Shown one piece after another: positions 6,951 through 14,738 of a stretch of 20,257 nucleotides of DNA. Each line of letters opens with the position of its first letter. Position 1 is the first letter of the stretch. The notes under the pieces are model-generated. The model was given only the letters and a program-made list of their open reading frames with translations. It was not told the origin of the DNA and made no database searches. Source of the DNA: Clostridia bacterium (GTDB lineage Bacteria > Bacillota > Clostridia > Oscillospirales > CAG-272); the NCBI GenBank assembly GCA_017540285.1, contig JAFYBI010000270.1:1-20257 (forward strand). Reading direction: 5' to 3'. The translations under genes were made by a program, and so were the position numbers.

Positions 6951-9176
6951 TCAGGACGCCGGTTTGATCTGGTTCTTCGGCGCCATCTTGGACATCTGCC
7001 TCTGCGCCATCACAAGGCCGTAATAGATGCCCTGCTTCCGCATCAGCTCTTCGTGCGTACCGATCTCCGCCACCTCGCCCTGTTCGAGAACGAGGATCTT
7101 CGTCGCGTTGCGGAGCGTGGAAAGGCGGTGTGCGATGGCGAGCGTCGTGCGGTCCGCGATCAGCTTCTGCAGAGCGTCCTGGATCTGCTTTTCCGTCTCC
7201 GTGTCGAGAGACGCCGTCGCCTCGTCGAGGATCAGGATCCGCGGATTGTGCAGAAGCGCCCGCGCGATCGCCACTCTCTGCCGTTCGCCGCCGGACAGGG
7301 TGTGCCCGCGTTCGCCGACCTTGGTATTATAGGCGTTCGGCAGCTTCATGATGAAGCTGTGCGCGCCGGCAGCCTTGGCCGCGGTGATGACCTCGTCGCG
7401 GGTGGCGTCAGGCTTTGCGTAGGCGATGTTGTCGTAGATCGTGCCGGAGAACAGGAAGGTCTCCTGCAGCACGACGCCGATCTGTGAGCGCAGGGAATCC
7501 TGCGAAAGATCGCGGATATCGATGCCGTCGATGCGGATCGCGCCTTCATCGACGTCGTACATGCGCATGACGAGGTTGATGAGCGTGGATTTTCCGACGC
7601 CGGACTTGCCGACGATGCCGACCATCTCGCCCGGATGGATCTCCGCGGTGATGTGCTTCAGAACATATTGGGTCTTGTCATACCCGAAGGACACGTCGTC
7701 GAAGGTGATGGTCCCGTTGATCACGTGGTCGACGGCGCCTTCCCGGTCCGCCACATCCTCTCCCTCGTCGATGACGTCGAAGATCTTCACGATCGAGGTC
7801 ATCGTCCGGGTCAGACGGCGCGGCAGCCACGACAGCCAGCGCAGCGGTCCGTAGATGATGCTCACGTACGCCGAGAACTGGCTCATTTCCCCGAGCGTCA
7901 TCTCGCCGCCGATGATCCTGCGTCCGACATAGTAGAGCAGGAAATACTCGCCCACGCCCATCAGGAAGTTGAGGAACGGCTGGATCTTCGCGAAGAAGTG
8001 CTCCGTGAGGATCCGGGTGTCGCGCAGATCGCGGGAAACCTTGTCAAACCGTTCGATCTCGCGCTTCTCCATGCCGAACGCCTTCACGACGCGGATGCCG
8101 GAGAAGGTGTCGTGCAGGATGGAGTTTTCCCGGGAATCGAGCTGCCAGCTGCGGTGGAATACATGCCGCATGAAGCTGTGGAACAGGCGGTAGCTGTACA
8201 TGACGATCGGCGTCGGAAGGATGATCATCAGCGCGAGCCGCCAGTCGTAGGTGAAGAGGTAGATGCCGACGGCCAACAGGATCAGGATCTGTTCCGCCAT
8301 CGCGCCGAAGTCGTTCGAGATGAACCGGGAGAGCTCCGCCGTGTCGTTCGAGACGCGGTTCATCAGCTCGCCGGAGGTCCGCTTCGAAATGCGCGCGATG
8401 GACATCTTCTGGATCTTATCGAACACGAGCTCGCGCAGGGTCGCCGTGATGTTGTTGCCCGCCCGGATCAGAAAGACGGAACGGACCATCGAGAGGAGCC
8501 GCTGGAAGATGTTCACGGCGAAGAGCAGGGCGATGACCGTGAGGAATCCCGCGAGCTTCGGCATCTCAGCCGCCTTGATGTAATCGTCGACGAGGATGCG
8601 GTTGATGTACGGCGGCACGAGGTTGACGAGCGCGATGATGAAATAGAAGACGACGGACAGATAGATCAGATGGTGATAGGGTTTCGCAATCTTCCAGAGC
8701 CGTCCGATGTAGTTCTTCTTGTCGACGCAGTGCTCGCAGACGTTCGATCCGGGGCGGTACTGCCGGTGACACTTCGGACAGCGGCGGTTGATCTCTTTTT
8801 CGTATTCGTAGCTGATCTCCCTGCCTTCGAGGTGGTTGCCGATCTCGCGGGCCGCTGCGGCGTAGAAATCGAGGTACTGGTTGTCCGCGCGGCAGAGGAT
8901 GTGCCAATCGCCGCTCTTCATCCGGTATTCGATGAAGCAGCAGCCGTTTCCCCGGCGGAAGACGGCCTCTTCCACCTCGGAGAGCGGCACGGACGCCGTC
9001 CGGACCCCGTCCGCATAGATGAGGAAACGATCCCGCGTCAGGACCGCGATCCCGTCCACGCGCCGTCTGACGGCGGTCGGCGTCAGGTTATAATCGATGG
9101 GGAGAAGAATGTCTTCGGCTTTGAGGGTGCTGTCCAGCCCGAGGACCTTCTCCGTGAGAGTCGTTCTGTTCTCCAT
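6951..9176 (-). CDS. ABC exporter (permease-ATPase) with N-terminal PH-like domain and zinc ribbon
   Basis: 741-residue type I-exporter-fold half-transporter, about 150 residues longer than usual at the N-terminus. Residues 20-115 form a beta-rich cytoplasmic segment resembling a bacterial PH-like domain (VLTRDRFLIYADGVRTASVP, then LSEVEEAVF). A zinc ribbon with C133, C136, C147 and C150 (CPKC-x10-CEHC) follows directly. The six-helix membrane domain spans about 168-445. The ATPase domain has Walker A GKSGVGKST (523-531), Q571, LSGGERQ (627-633), Walker B LILDEA (648-653) with catalytic glutamate, and H683, all intact. AAGGGAG lies 7 bases before the ATG, and the gene follows the DUF1854 gene by 21 bases. 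It probably pairs with the other ABC protein of the operon, though a homodimer is possible because neither ATP site is degenerate. Substrate unknown. Confidence 0.92.
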   Translation of the reverse strand: MENRTTLTEKVLGLDSTLKAEDILLPIDYNLTPTAVRRRVDGIAVLTRDRFLIYADGVRTASVPLSEVEEAVFRRGNGCCFIEYRMKSGDWHILCRADNQYLDFYAAAAREIGNHLEGREISYEYEKEINRRCPKCHRQYRPGSNVCEHCVDKKNYIGRLWKIAKPYHHLIYLSVVFYFIIALVNLVPPYINRILVDDYIKAAEMPKLAGFLTVIALLFAVNIFQRLLSMVRSVFLIRAGNNITATLRELVFDKIQKMSIARISKRTSGELMNRVSNDTAELSRFISNDFGAMAEQILILLAVGIYLFTYDWRLALMIILPTPIVMYSYRLFHSFMRHVFHRSWQLDSRENSILHDTFSGIRVVKAFGMEKREIERFDKVSRDLRDTRILTEHFFAKIQPFLNFLMGVGEYFLLYYVGRRIIGGEMTLGEMSQFSAYVSIIYGPLRWLSWLPRRLTRTMTSIVKIFDVIDEGEDVADREGAVDHVINGTITFDDVSFGYDKTQYVLKHITAEIHPGEMVGIVGKSGVGKSTLINLVMRMYDVDEGAIRIDGIDIRDLSQDSLRSQIGVVLQETFLFSGTIYDNIAYAKPDATRDEVITAAKAAGAHSFIMKLPNAYNTKVGERGHTLSGGERQRVAIARALLHNPRILILDEATASLDTETEKQIQDALQKLIADRTTLAIAHRLSTLRNATKILVLEQGEVAEIGTHEELMRKQGIYYGLVMAQRQMSKMAPKNQIKPAS

Positions 9177-9197
9177 GATCTGCTCCCTTATGCCGGA

Positions 9198-9749
9198 TTA
9201 CAGGAAGAGTTCGATCCGCTTGAAGCTCTTGCGGTCGAGCTTTTCGATATCGGGGATCTCATAGCGGTTCCCGTCGATGTCATTGGCGAAAATGCGGGTG
9301 CCGCCGACCTTCAGAAGGTTCGAAAAGGTGTCGCGCATGGTGAATTCCATTTCGCCCTCGTCGGTGAGGACTTTCCAGTACGAATACCCGAACTTGTCCT
9401 TGACCGAGAGGATCTGGCGGATCACCGGGGTGAAGTATTTCCGGTCGAGCTCTTCCCGGAGGAGCTTTGACGCTTCCTCGCCGAGCTCGTCGATCTCGCG
9501 GATGATCCCGATCTCTTTCGAATCGATGTCCAGCACGGAGATATACGCGTAGGGATAATCGAAGGGAAAGGCCCGGTGCAGGAAGATGCGGTCGTAGACC
9601 TTCTCCTCCTCGACGCCGTCTTCGTTCGGAAGGCGGACCGTCATCTTCACAAAGTCGCTCTCCTTCTCGAATTTCGCGTTCTCCGCGGTGATGTATCGCA
9701 CGGCGACGACTTCTTTGAGGGTCGCCGCTTCGTTTTTCTTTTCAGCCAT
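9198..9749 (-). CDS. DUF1854 family protein
   Basis: 183-residue soluble protein of the DUF1854 family. Diagnostic segments are FPFDYPYAYISVLDIDSKEIGII, read in parts as FPFDYPYAYISV and LDIDSKEIG, then IDELGEEASKLLREELDRKY, FTPVIRQILSVKDKFGYSYW, the strand FTMRDTFSNLLKVGG, and a basic C-terminus ending RIELFL. There is no signal peptide or membrane helix. GGAGG lies 6 bases before ATG 9749, and it sits between two ABC exporter genes with gaps of 11 and 21 bases. DUF1854 proteins in beta-proteobacteria are annotated as cyanophycin-metabolism-associated and occur beside a matching ABC protein; no cyanophycin synthetase or cyanophycinase is seen here. I infer a cytoplasmic partner of the two ABC proteins, perhaps through their extra N-terminal domains; its activity is unknown. 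Confidence 0.88.
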   Translation of the reverse strand: MAEKKNEAATLKEVVAVRYITAENAKFEKESDFVKMTVRLPNEDGVEEEKVYDRIFLHRAFPFDYPYAYISVLDIDSKEIGIIREIDELGEEASKLLREELDRKYFTPVIRQILSVKDKFGYSYWKVLTDEGEMEFTMRDTFSNLLKVGGTRIFANDIDGNRYEIPDIEKLDRKSFKRIELFL

Positions 9750-9760
9750 ATCCGCCTCCG

Positions 9761-12085
9761 TTATTCTTCGATGCCGATGTTCTTCATGGCTTCCATCTGG
9801 AGCTTGTAAAGGTTGTAGTAGATGCCGCGCTGCGTGATCAGTTCCTGATGCGTGCCGGCTTCCGGGACCTTGCCGTTTTCGATCACGATGAGCTTGTCCG
9901 CGTCGCGCAGGGTCGAGAGCCGGTGAGCGATGGTGATCGTCGTGCGGCCGACGGAGAGACGTTCCAGCGCGGCCTGGATCTTGCGCTCGGTCTCCGTGTC
10001 CATGGCGGCGGTCGCCTCGTCGAGGATCAGGATCTTCGGGTTGCGCAGGATCGCGCGGGCAATGGAGACGCGCTGACGTTCGCCGCCGGAGAGATCCTTG
10101 TGTCCGAAGCCGATCATGGTGGAATAGGCGTCGGGCAGGTTGATGATGAAGTCGTGCGCGCCCGCGATCTTGGCGGCTTCGATGACCTCCTCCTCCGAAG
10201 CTTCCGGCTTCGCGTAGCGGATGTTGTCGAGGATCGTCCCCATGAAGAGGTAGGTCTCCTGCGACACGATCGCGACGTTCTTTCTCAGGTCTTCGTAGGC
10301 GAGATCGCGCACGTTCACGCCGTCGATCCTGATCTCGCCGTTCTCCGTGTCGTACAGGCGGATCAGAAGGTTCGCGAGCGTCGATTTGCCCGCGCCCGTA
10401 TGACCGACGATGCCGAGCGATTCGCCCGGCTCCACGGAGAAGCTCACCCCGTCGATGACCTTGCGGTTTTTCTCATAGGAGAAGTCCACGCCGGAGAACT
10501 CGACCCGGCCTTCGCAGGTTTCGAGATGCACGGGATGATCGGATTCCATGACGTCCGGCTTGGCATCCATGATCTCCACGAGGCGGCTCATCGCGTTGAG
10601 ACTGTCCGTGAATTCGTAGACCATCCCGACGAAGGAATCGAGCGGAGAGAGGATCATGTTCATGTACGCCGTGAAGGTGAGGAGCATGCCGTAGCTCATC
10701 TCCCCCTTGATGACCATCCAGCCGCCGACGCCGAGGACCGTGAGGTTGCTGATGAGGAAGAGCAGATCGAGGATCGGGAAGGCCACGGTCCCGAAGGTCG
10801 AGGTCTCGATCTCCGCGGACATGAGGTCGCGGCTGCTGCGGTCGAAACGCGCGGTCTCCGCTTTTTCCTTCGAGAACGCCTTGACGACGCGCATGCCGGA
10901 GAGGATATCCGAAAGGATCCCGTTCATCTTCCGCACTCTGGTCCAGCGCTTGATGTGGAAGGTGTCCATCTTGTGGAACAGGAACCGCATCCCGAAAAAG
11001 AGGAGCGGGACCGTCAAAACGGTCAAGAGGGTCAGAAGCGGATTCATGATGAGCATGATCACCAGAATCACGGCGATCTGCACGATGTTCACGACATAAT
11101 AGGGGACGCCGTCGCAGAAGAACCAGTAGATCGTGTTCGCGTCGCGCGTGACCTGCGTCATGAGGCCGCCCGTCTGACGGTTCGTGAAGAAGGAAAGGGA
11201 AAGGCGTTCGATCGAGGAGAAGATGACCTTTTTGAGATCGTAGATGACGTTCGCCGCGATCGTGGTGGTCACAAGGCTGTGGAACACCGAGAAGAGGGTA
11301 TTGAGCAGCCGCGTGCCGATAATGATGCCGAGGACGAGCAGAACCTGACCGTAAAAGCGTCCGGCCTTGTCCAGCACCTGATCGTAGTAAAAACCGGAGG
11401 AGATGTACGGCGCGAGGATCCCGAGGCCGCTTGTCAGCACGAGCATCAGGATCAAGAGGACGATCTCTTTTTTATATTTCAGAACGAATTCCGAGGTCCG
11501 GCGGATGATGCGGTTCTTGTCCATGCACTTCGGGCAGAGCTTGCGTTCCTCGTCGATGTAGCGGGTGCCGCATTTCGGACAGAACATTTCGTCGTGCGCG
11601 CGGTGGCTTTCCTCGTCCGGCGTGATCTTTCCGTCCTTTTTCAGCTCGCCGAGGAAGCGGGCCGCCGTCCAGAAGTCGGATTTATAAGTATTGGATAGGT
11701 TTGCGAGAAGCAGATAGTCCCCGTCCTTCGTCTTCGCGGTGAAGCGGGCGGACGCGATCTGTTCCTCGACCTTGAATTCCTCGAGATCGGCGAGGGACCA
11801 GGTGTCCCAGGTGAGAAGTTCGAATCTGCGCGCGAGCCTGTTCTTGCGGGTAAAGACCGTCGTGCCGGGCGCCCTTGTGAGCGACACCGAGCCCGAGAGG
11901 ACGATGACGTCGTCCGCCGTCGCGAGAAGATAGCAGTCGGAGCGCACCATCTCGGCGTTGCGGTCCGATTTGACGCAGAGCAGGATCGAATCGTGCGGAA
12001 TTCCTTTTTCATCAAGAACAGGTACGATGTCGTCGGGCAGCGCGGAGGGATTGCCCGGGTCAAAGTACCATTGTTTTTCTATCAT
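9761..12085 (-). CDS. ABC exporter (permease-ATPase) with N-terminal PH-like domain and zinc ribbon, first gene of operon
   Basis: 774-residue half-transporter. Residues about 30-150 form a beta-rich cytoplasmic domain (DCYLLATADDVIVLSG, later FTAKTKDGDYLLLANLS) analogous to that of the second ABC protein. A zinc ribbon follows with C169, C172, C184 and C187 (CPKC-x11-CPKC). Six membrane helices span about 205-480. The ATPase has Walker A GHTGAGKST (561-569), Q609, LSGGERQ (665-671), Walker B ILILDEA (685-691) and H721, so it should be active. The start is ATG 12085: AAGGAG lies 9 bases upstream, while the earlier in-frame ATG 12145 falls at the predicted transcription start. The gene precedes DUF1854 by 11 bases. 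Each ABC protein has its own ribbon and both ATP sites look competent, unlike many heterodimeric exporters with one dead site. Substrate unknown. Confidence 0.92.
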   Translation of the reverse strand: MIEKQWYFDPGNPSALPDDIVPVLDEKGIPHDSILLCVKSDRNAEMVRSDCYLLATADDVIVLSGSVSLTRAPGTTVFTRKNRLARRFELLTWDTWSLADLEEFKVEEQIASARFTAKTKDGDYLLLANLSNTYKSDFWTAARFLGELKKDGKITPDEESHRAHDEMFCPKCGTRYIDEERKLCPKCMDKNRIIRRTSEFVLKYKKEIVLLILMLVLTSGLGILAPYISSGFYYDQVLDKAGRFYGQVLLVLGIIIGTRLLNTLFSVFHSLVTTTIAANVIYDLKKVIFSSIERLSLSFFTNRQTGGLMTQVTRDANTIYWFFCDGVPYYVVNIVQIAVILVIMLIMNPLLTLLTVLTVPLLFFGMRFLFHKMDTFHIKRWTRVRKMNGILSDILSGMRVVKAFSKEKAETARFDRSSRDLMSAEIETSTFGTVAFPILDLLFLISNLTVLGVGGWMVIKGEMSYGMLLTFTAYMNMILSPLDSFVGMVYEFTDSLNAMSRLVEIMDAKPDVMESDHPVHLETCEGRVEFSGVDFSYEKNRKVIDGVSFSVEPGESLGIVGHTGAGKSTLANLLIRLYDTENGEIRIDGVNVRDLAYEDLRKNVAIVSQETYLFMGTILDNIRYAKPEASEEEVIEAAKIAGAHDFIINLPDAYSTMIGFGHKDLSGGERQRVSIARAILRNPKILILDEATAAMDTETERKIQAALERLSVGRTTITIAHRLSTLRDADKLIVIENGKVPEAGTHQELITQRGIYYNLYKLQMEAMKNIGIEE

Positions 12086-12148
12086 AGCGCGAGTCTCCTT
12101 CTTTGCAGAGGGTCTGCCGCGGGGAGTCATCCGGACGCGGCTCATTCC

Positions 12149-12177
12149 ATTATAGCGGTTTTTTTCGGGTATGTCAA
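12149..12177 (-). promoter_or_regulatory. Perfect sigma-A promoter for the ABC-DUF1854-ABC-Nudix operon
   Basis: On the minus strand, -35 TTGACA (12177-12172) and -10 TATAAT (12154-12149) are 17 bases apart, a full consensus match. Predicted transcription starts near 12142, leaving a leader of about 57 bases before ATG 12085. Confidence 0.9.
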
Positions 12178-12196
12178 GATATTCCCGAAAATTCCT

Positions 12197-12221
12197 AAAT
12201 TATCTCGCAGCGATTTAATTT
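12197..12221. promoter_or_regulatory. Imperfect 25-bp palindrome between divergent promoters, possible operator
   Basis: AAATTATCTCG (12197-12207) and CGATTTAATTT (12211-12221) are inverted repeats matching at 9 of 11 positions, with CAG between them. The site lies in an AT-rich island midway between the -35 boxes of the ABC operon and the glycosidase gene, where a regulator could control both. The region is AT-rich enough that chance symmetry is possible. Confidence 0.3.
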
Positions 12222-12242
12222 TATATTTTTCCTTCCGAAGGC

Positions 12243-12271
12243 TTAACAAATCGCTCCCGATGTGCTATAAT
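12243..12271 (+). promoter_or_regulatory. Sigma-A promoter for the glycosidase gene
   Basis: TTAACA (12243-12248) and TATAAT (12266-12271) lie 17 bases apart, eleven of twelve consensus positions. Transcription would start near 12278, giving a short leader that carries GGAGG at 12291-12295, 6 bases before ATG 12302. Confidence 0.87.
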
Positions 12272-12301
12272 AAATAAAACTGTGCAAACCGGAGGCTGCG
12301 A

Positions 12302-14701
12302 ATGACAGATCGCATCGCCGCGGCTGATCCCGCCGCCCTGAAAAAGGCGTTCCTCAGCGGGAGAAGCGCATACAGTCCGTATATATACCTGCCTCTCGAT
12401 TCCAGGGGAGGCCTCGACACCGAAGAGAGGATCTCGAAGCTCTTCGCCGGATACCGCAAATCCGGATTCCGGGGAGTGATCCCGTTCTCGAACAAGAATT
12501 TCTCTCTGCGTCCCCTCTCCGAAGAGATCGCTGAGGTCTATTCCGTCATCGTAAAGGCAGCGGAGGAGGATGACCTCGCGCTCGGCTACCTCGACGACAC
12601 CTACGTCATGCGGGAATATCTGAAGGCGCTCCCGCCTGACGAAAAAGCCGGATGCCGGATCCTCTCGGAATACGAATACGCCTGCTCGGAGAACACGACG
12701 TTCAAGAAGAAGCTGCACGCCACGGGGACACTCATGTCCCTCTGCGCGGTGAACGACGACGATCTCACGATCCTCGACCTGCGGCAGTTTGCCGCGGACG
12801 GCGTCCTCGAGTGGAAGGTCCCGGCAGGGAACTGGAACGTCATGGAATTCGTCTGCGAGCCGGATCCGGATGAACACTACGTCGATCTGATGGATTACCG
12901 GGTCTGCTCGGACTATCTGAAGCGGACGGCGGGGACTCTCCTCGACCGGATCGATCCCGACGGACAGGTCTTCCGGCTCTTCATCGCGCGCAACGTCCTC
13001 TATGCCGGGCGGAACCGCCGCATGTGGCACCCGGACTTCAACCGCGCGTTCCGGGAAGCCTGCGGCTTTGATCCCGCGCCGTATTATCCGCTGCTCTTCC
13101 GCGGATTCCCCGGTCATTCGGGGCGGTACAAATCCCTCATGATGACCCTGCGCGCAAAGATGCTGACGGACGGCTATCTCAAAGCGGTCTCCGATTTCTG
13201 CCATGCCCGCGGACTCTTCTCCACGGGATTCGCGGCGGAGAGCAAGGCGACGCACTGCTCGTGGCTCTTCGGGGACGGACAGATGATCCACCGCTATGCC
13301 TCGGCGCCCGGCGTCTCCCTCCCGTTCGCGTATCTCTACGGCCTCAACAGCATCAAGGTCGCCTCCGGCGCGGCGGATCAGTTCGGCGACGACACCGTGA
13401 CGGCCGATCTCTTCAAGTATTACAGCACGCTCACGAAGGACATCATCTACCGCGAATCGATGAACGCGTTCGTACGCGGGGTGAACATGGTCTTCGCGCA
13501 TCTCGGCGAGGACCGCACGGAAAAGACGGACATCGTCGAAGGCGATACCAGCGTCTGGGGATCGATCTTCTCCAAAGGCGACGACCTCTCGGACTTCGCC
13601 TCCTACGTCACCCGGGTGCAGACCCTTCTGCGCGGCGGGGAACATATCTGCGAGGCGGCGATCGTCTATCCGATCCATTCGCTCCATTCCTACGTCGCGC
13701 TCTATCAGTCGCCGAACACGGAATTCGAGTATCCGTCGACGCCGGAGAACGCGGACTACATGGAGCTGATGAACAATTTCCTCAACTACGTCGGCATCGA
13801 CACCATGTTTCTGCATCCGGACACGCTGGCGGAGCGCGCGTTCTCCGAGGACGGATACCTCTATCTCCCCGGCGAACACGGCGCGGCGAAGATGAAGATC
13901 CTCGTGCTCCCGTCGATGTCCCTCATCAGCCTGAAAACCCTGCGCGTCATCCGCAAGTTCTTCGACGACGGCGGCAAGATCCTCGCGACGGACGCCCTGC
14001 CGAAGGATGCCTTCGAATGCCCGGACTCCCCGGCGGAGACGAATCGCTCGCTGAAGGAGGACAGCCCGGAGGACGAGGAGGTGCGCGCGCTGATCCGGTC
14101 GATTTTCGGCGAGAGCGTCGACGATCCGCACGTGATCCGCAGCTACTATAAGAATGAGAACGAAAACGGCGGCATCGCCTACTTCCTCCCGGCGAACAAG
14201 ACCTGCATCGACGGCACGGACACGGTGGCCGCGGATATCCTTCTCCAGGCCGTGCGCAACTTCGGGACCTCGCCCGACATCCTCATTGAGCGGCGTCCCC
14301 GCGTGGAATTTCTCGGCGTCGTCAATCAGCATCTGCCCGACTTTATGAAGATCGGGATCGACAAGCGGCTCGCACGCGGATGCTCCATGAACGCTCTGCA
14401 CAAGCAGTACGCCGGATGCGACATCTATTTCTTCTCGAACACGACGGGGAAGGACTACAACGGCCACGTTCTCCTCCGCGGACGCCTCCAGCCGGAGGAG
14501 TGGAACCCGATGAACGGCAAGATCCGCCGATCGGCCTCCGAGCTCGTGAAAGTGCGCGGAGAGATCTACACCCGCGTGCAGCTCTCCGTCGAAGCCACCT
14601 CCTGCGTCTTCATCGTCTCCCCGATCGCGCGGACCCAGCGTGAACTGATCCGCGATCTGCTCGACGGAGAGAATATCCCCGAATACACCCCCCGCGACTG
14701 A
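12302..14701 (+). CDS. GH106-like (alpha-L-rhamnosidase-type) glycoside hydrolase, cytoplasmic
   Basis: 799-residue protein related to glycoside hydrolase family 106. Family-like segments are SGFRGVIPFS (54-63, first barrel strand), GVLEWKVPAGNWNVMEFV (167-184), IKVASGAADQFGDD (351-364) followed by FVRGVNMVFAHLGED (390-404), VLPSMSLISLKTLRVIRKFF with its glutamine-amidotransferase-like continuation DDGGKILATD, and a C-terminal beta domain with YFFSNTTGKDYNGHVLLRG and WNPMNGKIR. GH106 members are often near 1,100 residues and exported; this one is shorter and has no signal peptide, so it should act inside the cell on imported oligosaccharides. At the position where I recall a conserved glutamate after the ASG...HQFG motif there is D369 (TVTADLF), so catalysis and specificity are uncertain. 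No sugar transporter or regulator adjoins it. The start is fixed by GGAGG and the promoter at 12243-12271. Confidence 0.72.
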   Translation: MTDRIAAADPAALKKAFLSGRSAYSPYIYLPLDSRGGLDTEERISKLFAGYRKSGFRGVIPFSNKNFSLRPLSEEIAEVYSVIVKAAEEDDLALGYLDDTYVMREYLKALPPDEKAGCRILSEYEYACSENTTFKKKLHATGTLMSLCAVNDDDLTILDLRQFAADGVLEWKVPAGNWNVMEFVCEPDPDEHYVDLMDYRVCSDYLKRTAGTLLDRIDPDGQVFRLFIARNVLYAGRNRRMWHPDFNRAFREACGFDPAPYYPLLFRGFPGHSGRYKSLMMTLRAKMLTDGYLKAVSDFCHARGLFSTGFAAESKATHCSWLFGDGQMIHRYASAPGVSLPFAYLYGLNSIKVASGAADQFGDDTVTADLFKYYSTLTKDIIYRESMNAFVRGVNMVFAHLGEDRTEKTDIVEGDTSVWGSIFSKGDDLSDFASYVTRVQTLLRGGEHICEAAIVYPIHSLHSYVALYQSPNTEFEYPSTPENADYMELMNNFLNYVGIDTMFLHPDTLAERAFSEDGYLYLPGEHGAAKMKILVLPSMSLISLKTLRVIRKFFDDGGKILATDALPKDAFECPDSPAETNRSLKEDSPEDEEVRALIRSIFGESVDDPHVIRSYYKNENENGGIAYFLPANKTCIDGTDTVAADILLQAVRNFGTSPDILIERRPRVEFLGVVNQHLPDFMKIGIDKRLARGCSMNALHKQYAGCDIYFFSNTTGKDYNGHVLLRGRLQPEEWNPMNGKIRRSASELVKVRGEIYTRVQLSVEATSCVFIVSPIARTQRELIRDLLDGENIPEYTPRD

Positions 14702-14738
14702 TCATCCCGAACCCGATCACCGATATAAGGAGAAAGCC

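Noticed and set aside
7635..9470. Open frame of 611 codons on the plus strand
   Set aside because: Antisense of the second ABC exporter, running on into the DUF1854 gene; charged shadow composition.
9848..11698. Open frame of 616 codons on the plus strand
   Set aside because: Antisense of the first ABC exporter, whose Walker, signature and ribbon motifs are intact on the other strand.
6951..12085. Cyanophycin metabolism locus
   Set aside because: DUF1854 and such ABC proteins are associated with cyanophycin in proteobacteria, but no cyanophycin synthetase, cyanophycinase or isoaspartyl dipeptidase is present in the window.
12086..12145. N-terminal extension of the first ABC protein to ATG 12145
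   Set aside because: ATG 12145 coincides with the predicted transcription start, whereas ATG 12085 has AAGGAG at proper distance.
12221..14467. Very long open frame (748 codons) on the minus strand
   Set aside because: It lies opposite the glycosidase gene and has low-complexity Arg/Asp/Val/Glu-rich composition typical of the antisense of GC-rich coding DNA, with no recognisable domain.
14699..14720. TGATC...GATCA inverted repeat after the glycosidase gene
   Set aside because: A 5-bp stem without a T-run; not supportable as a terminator.
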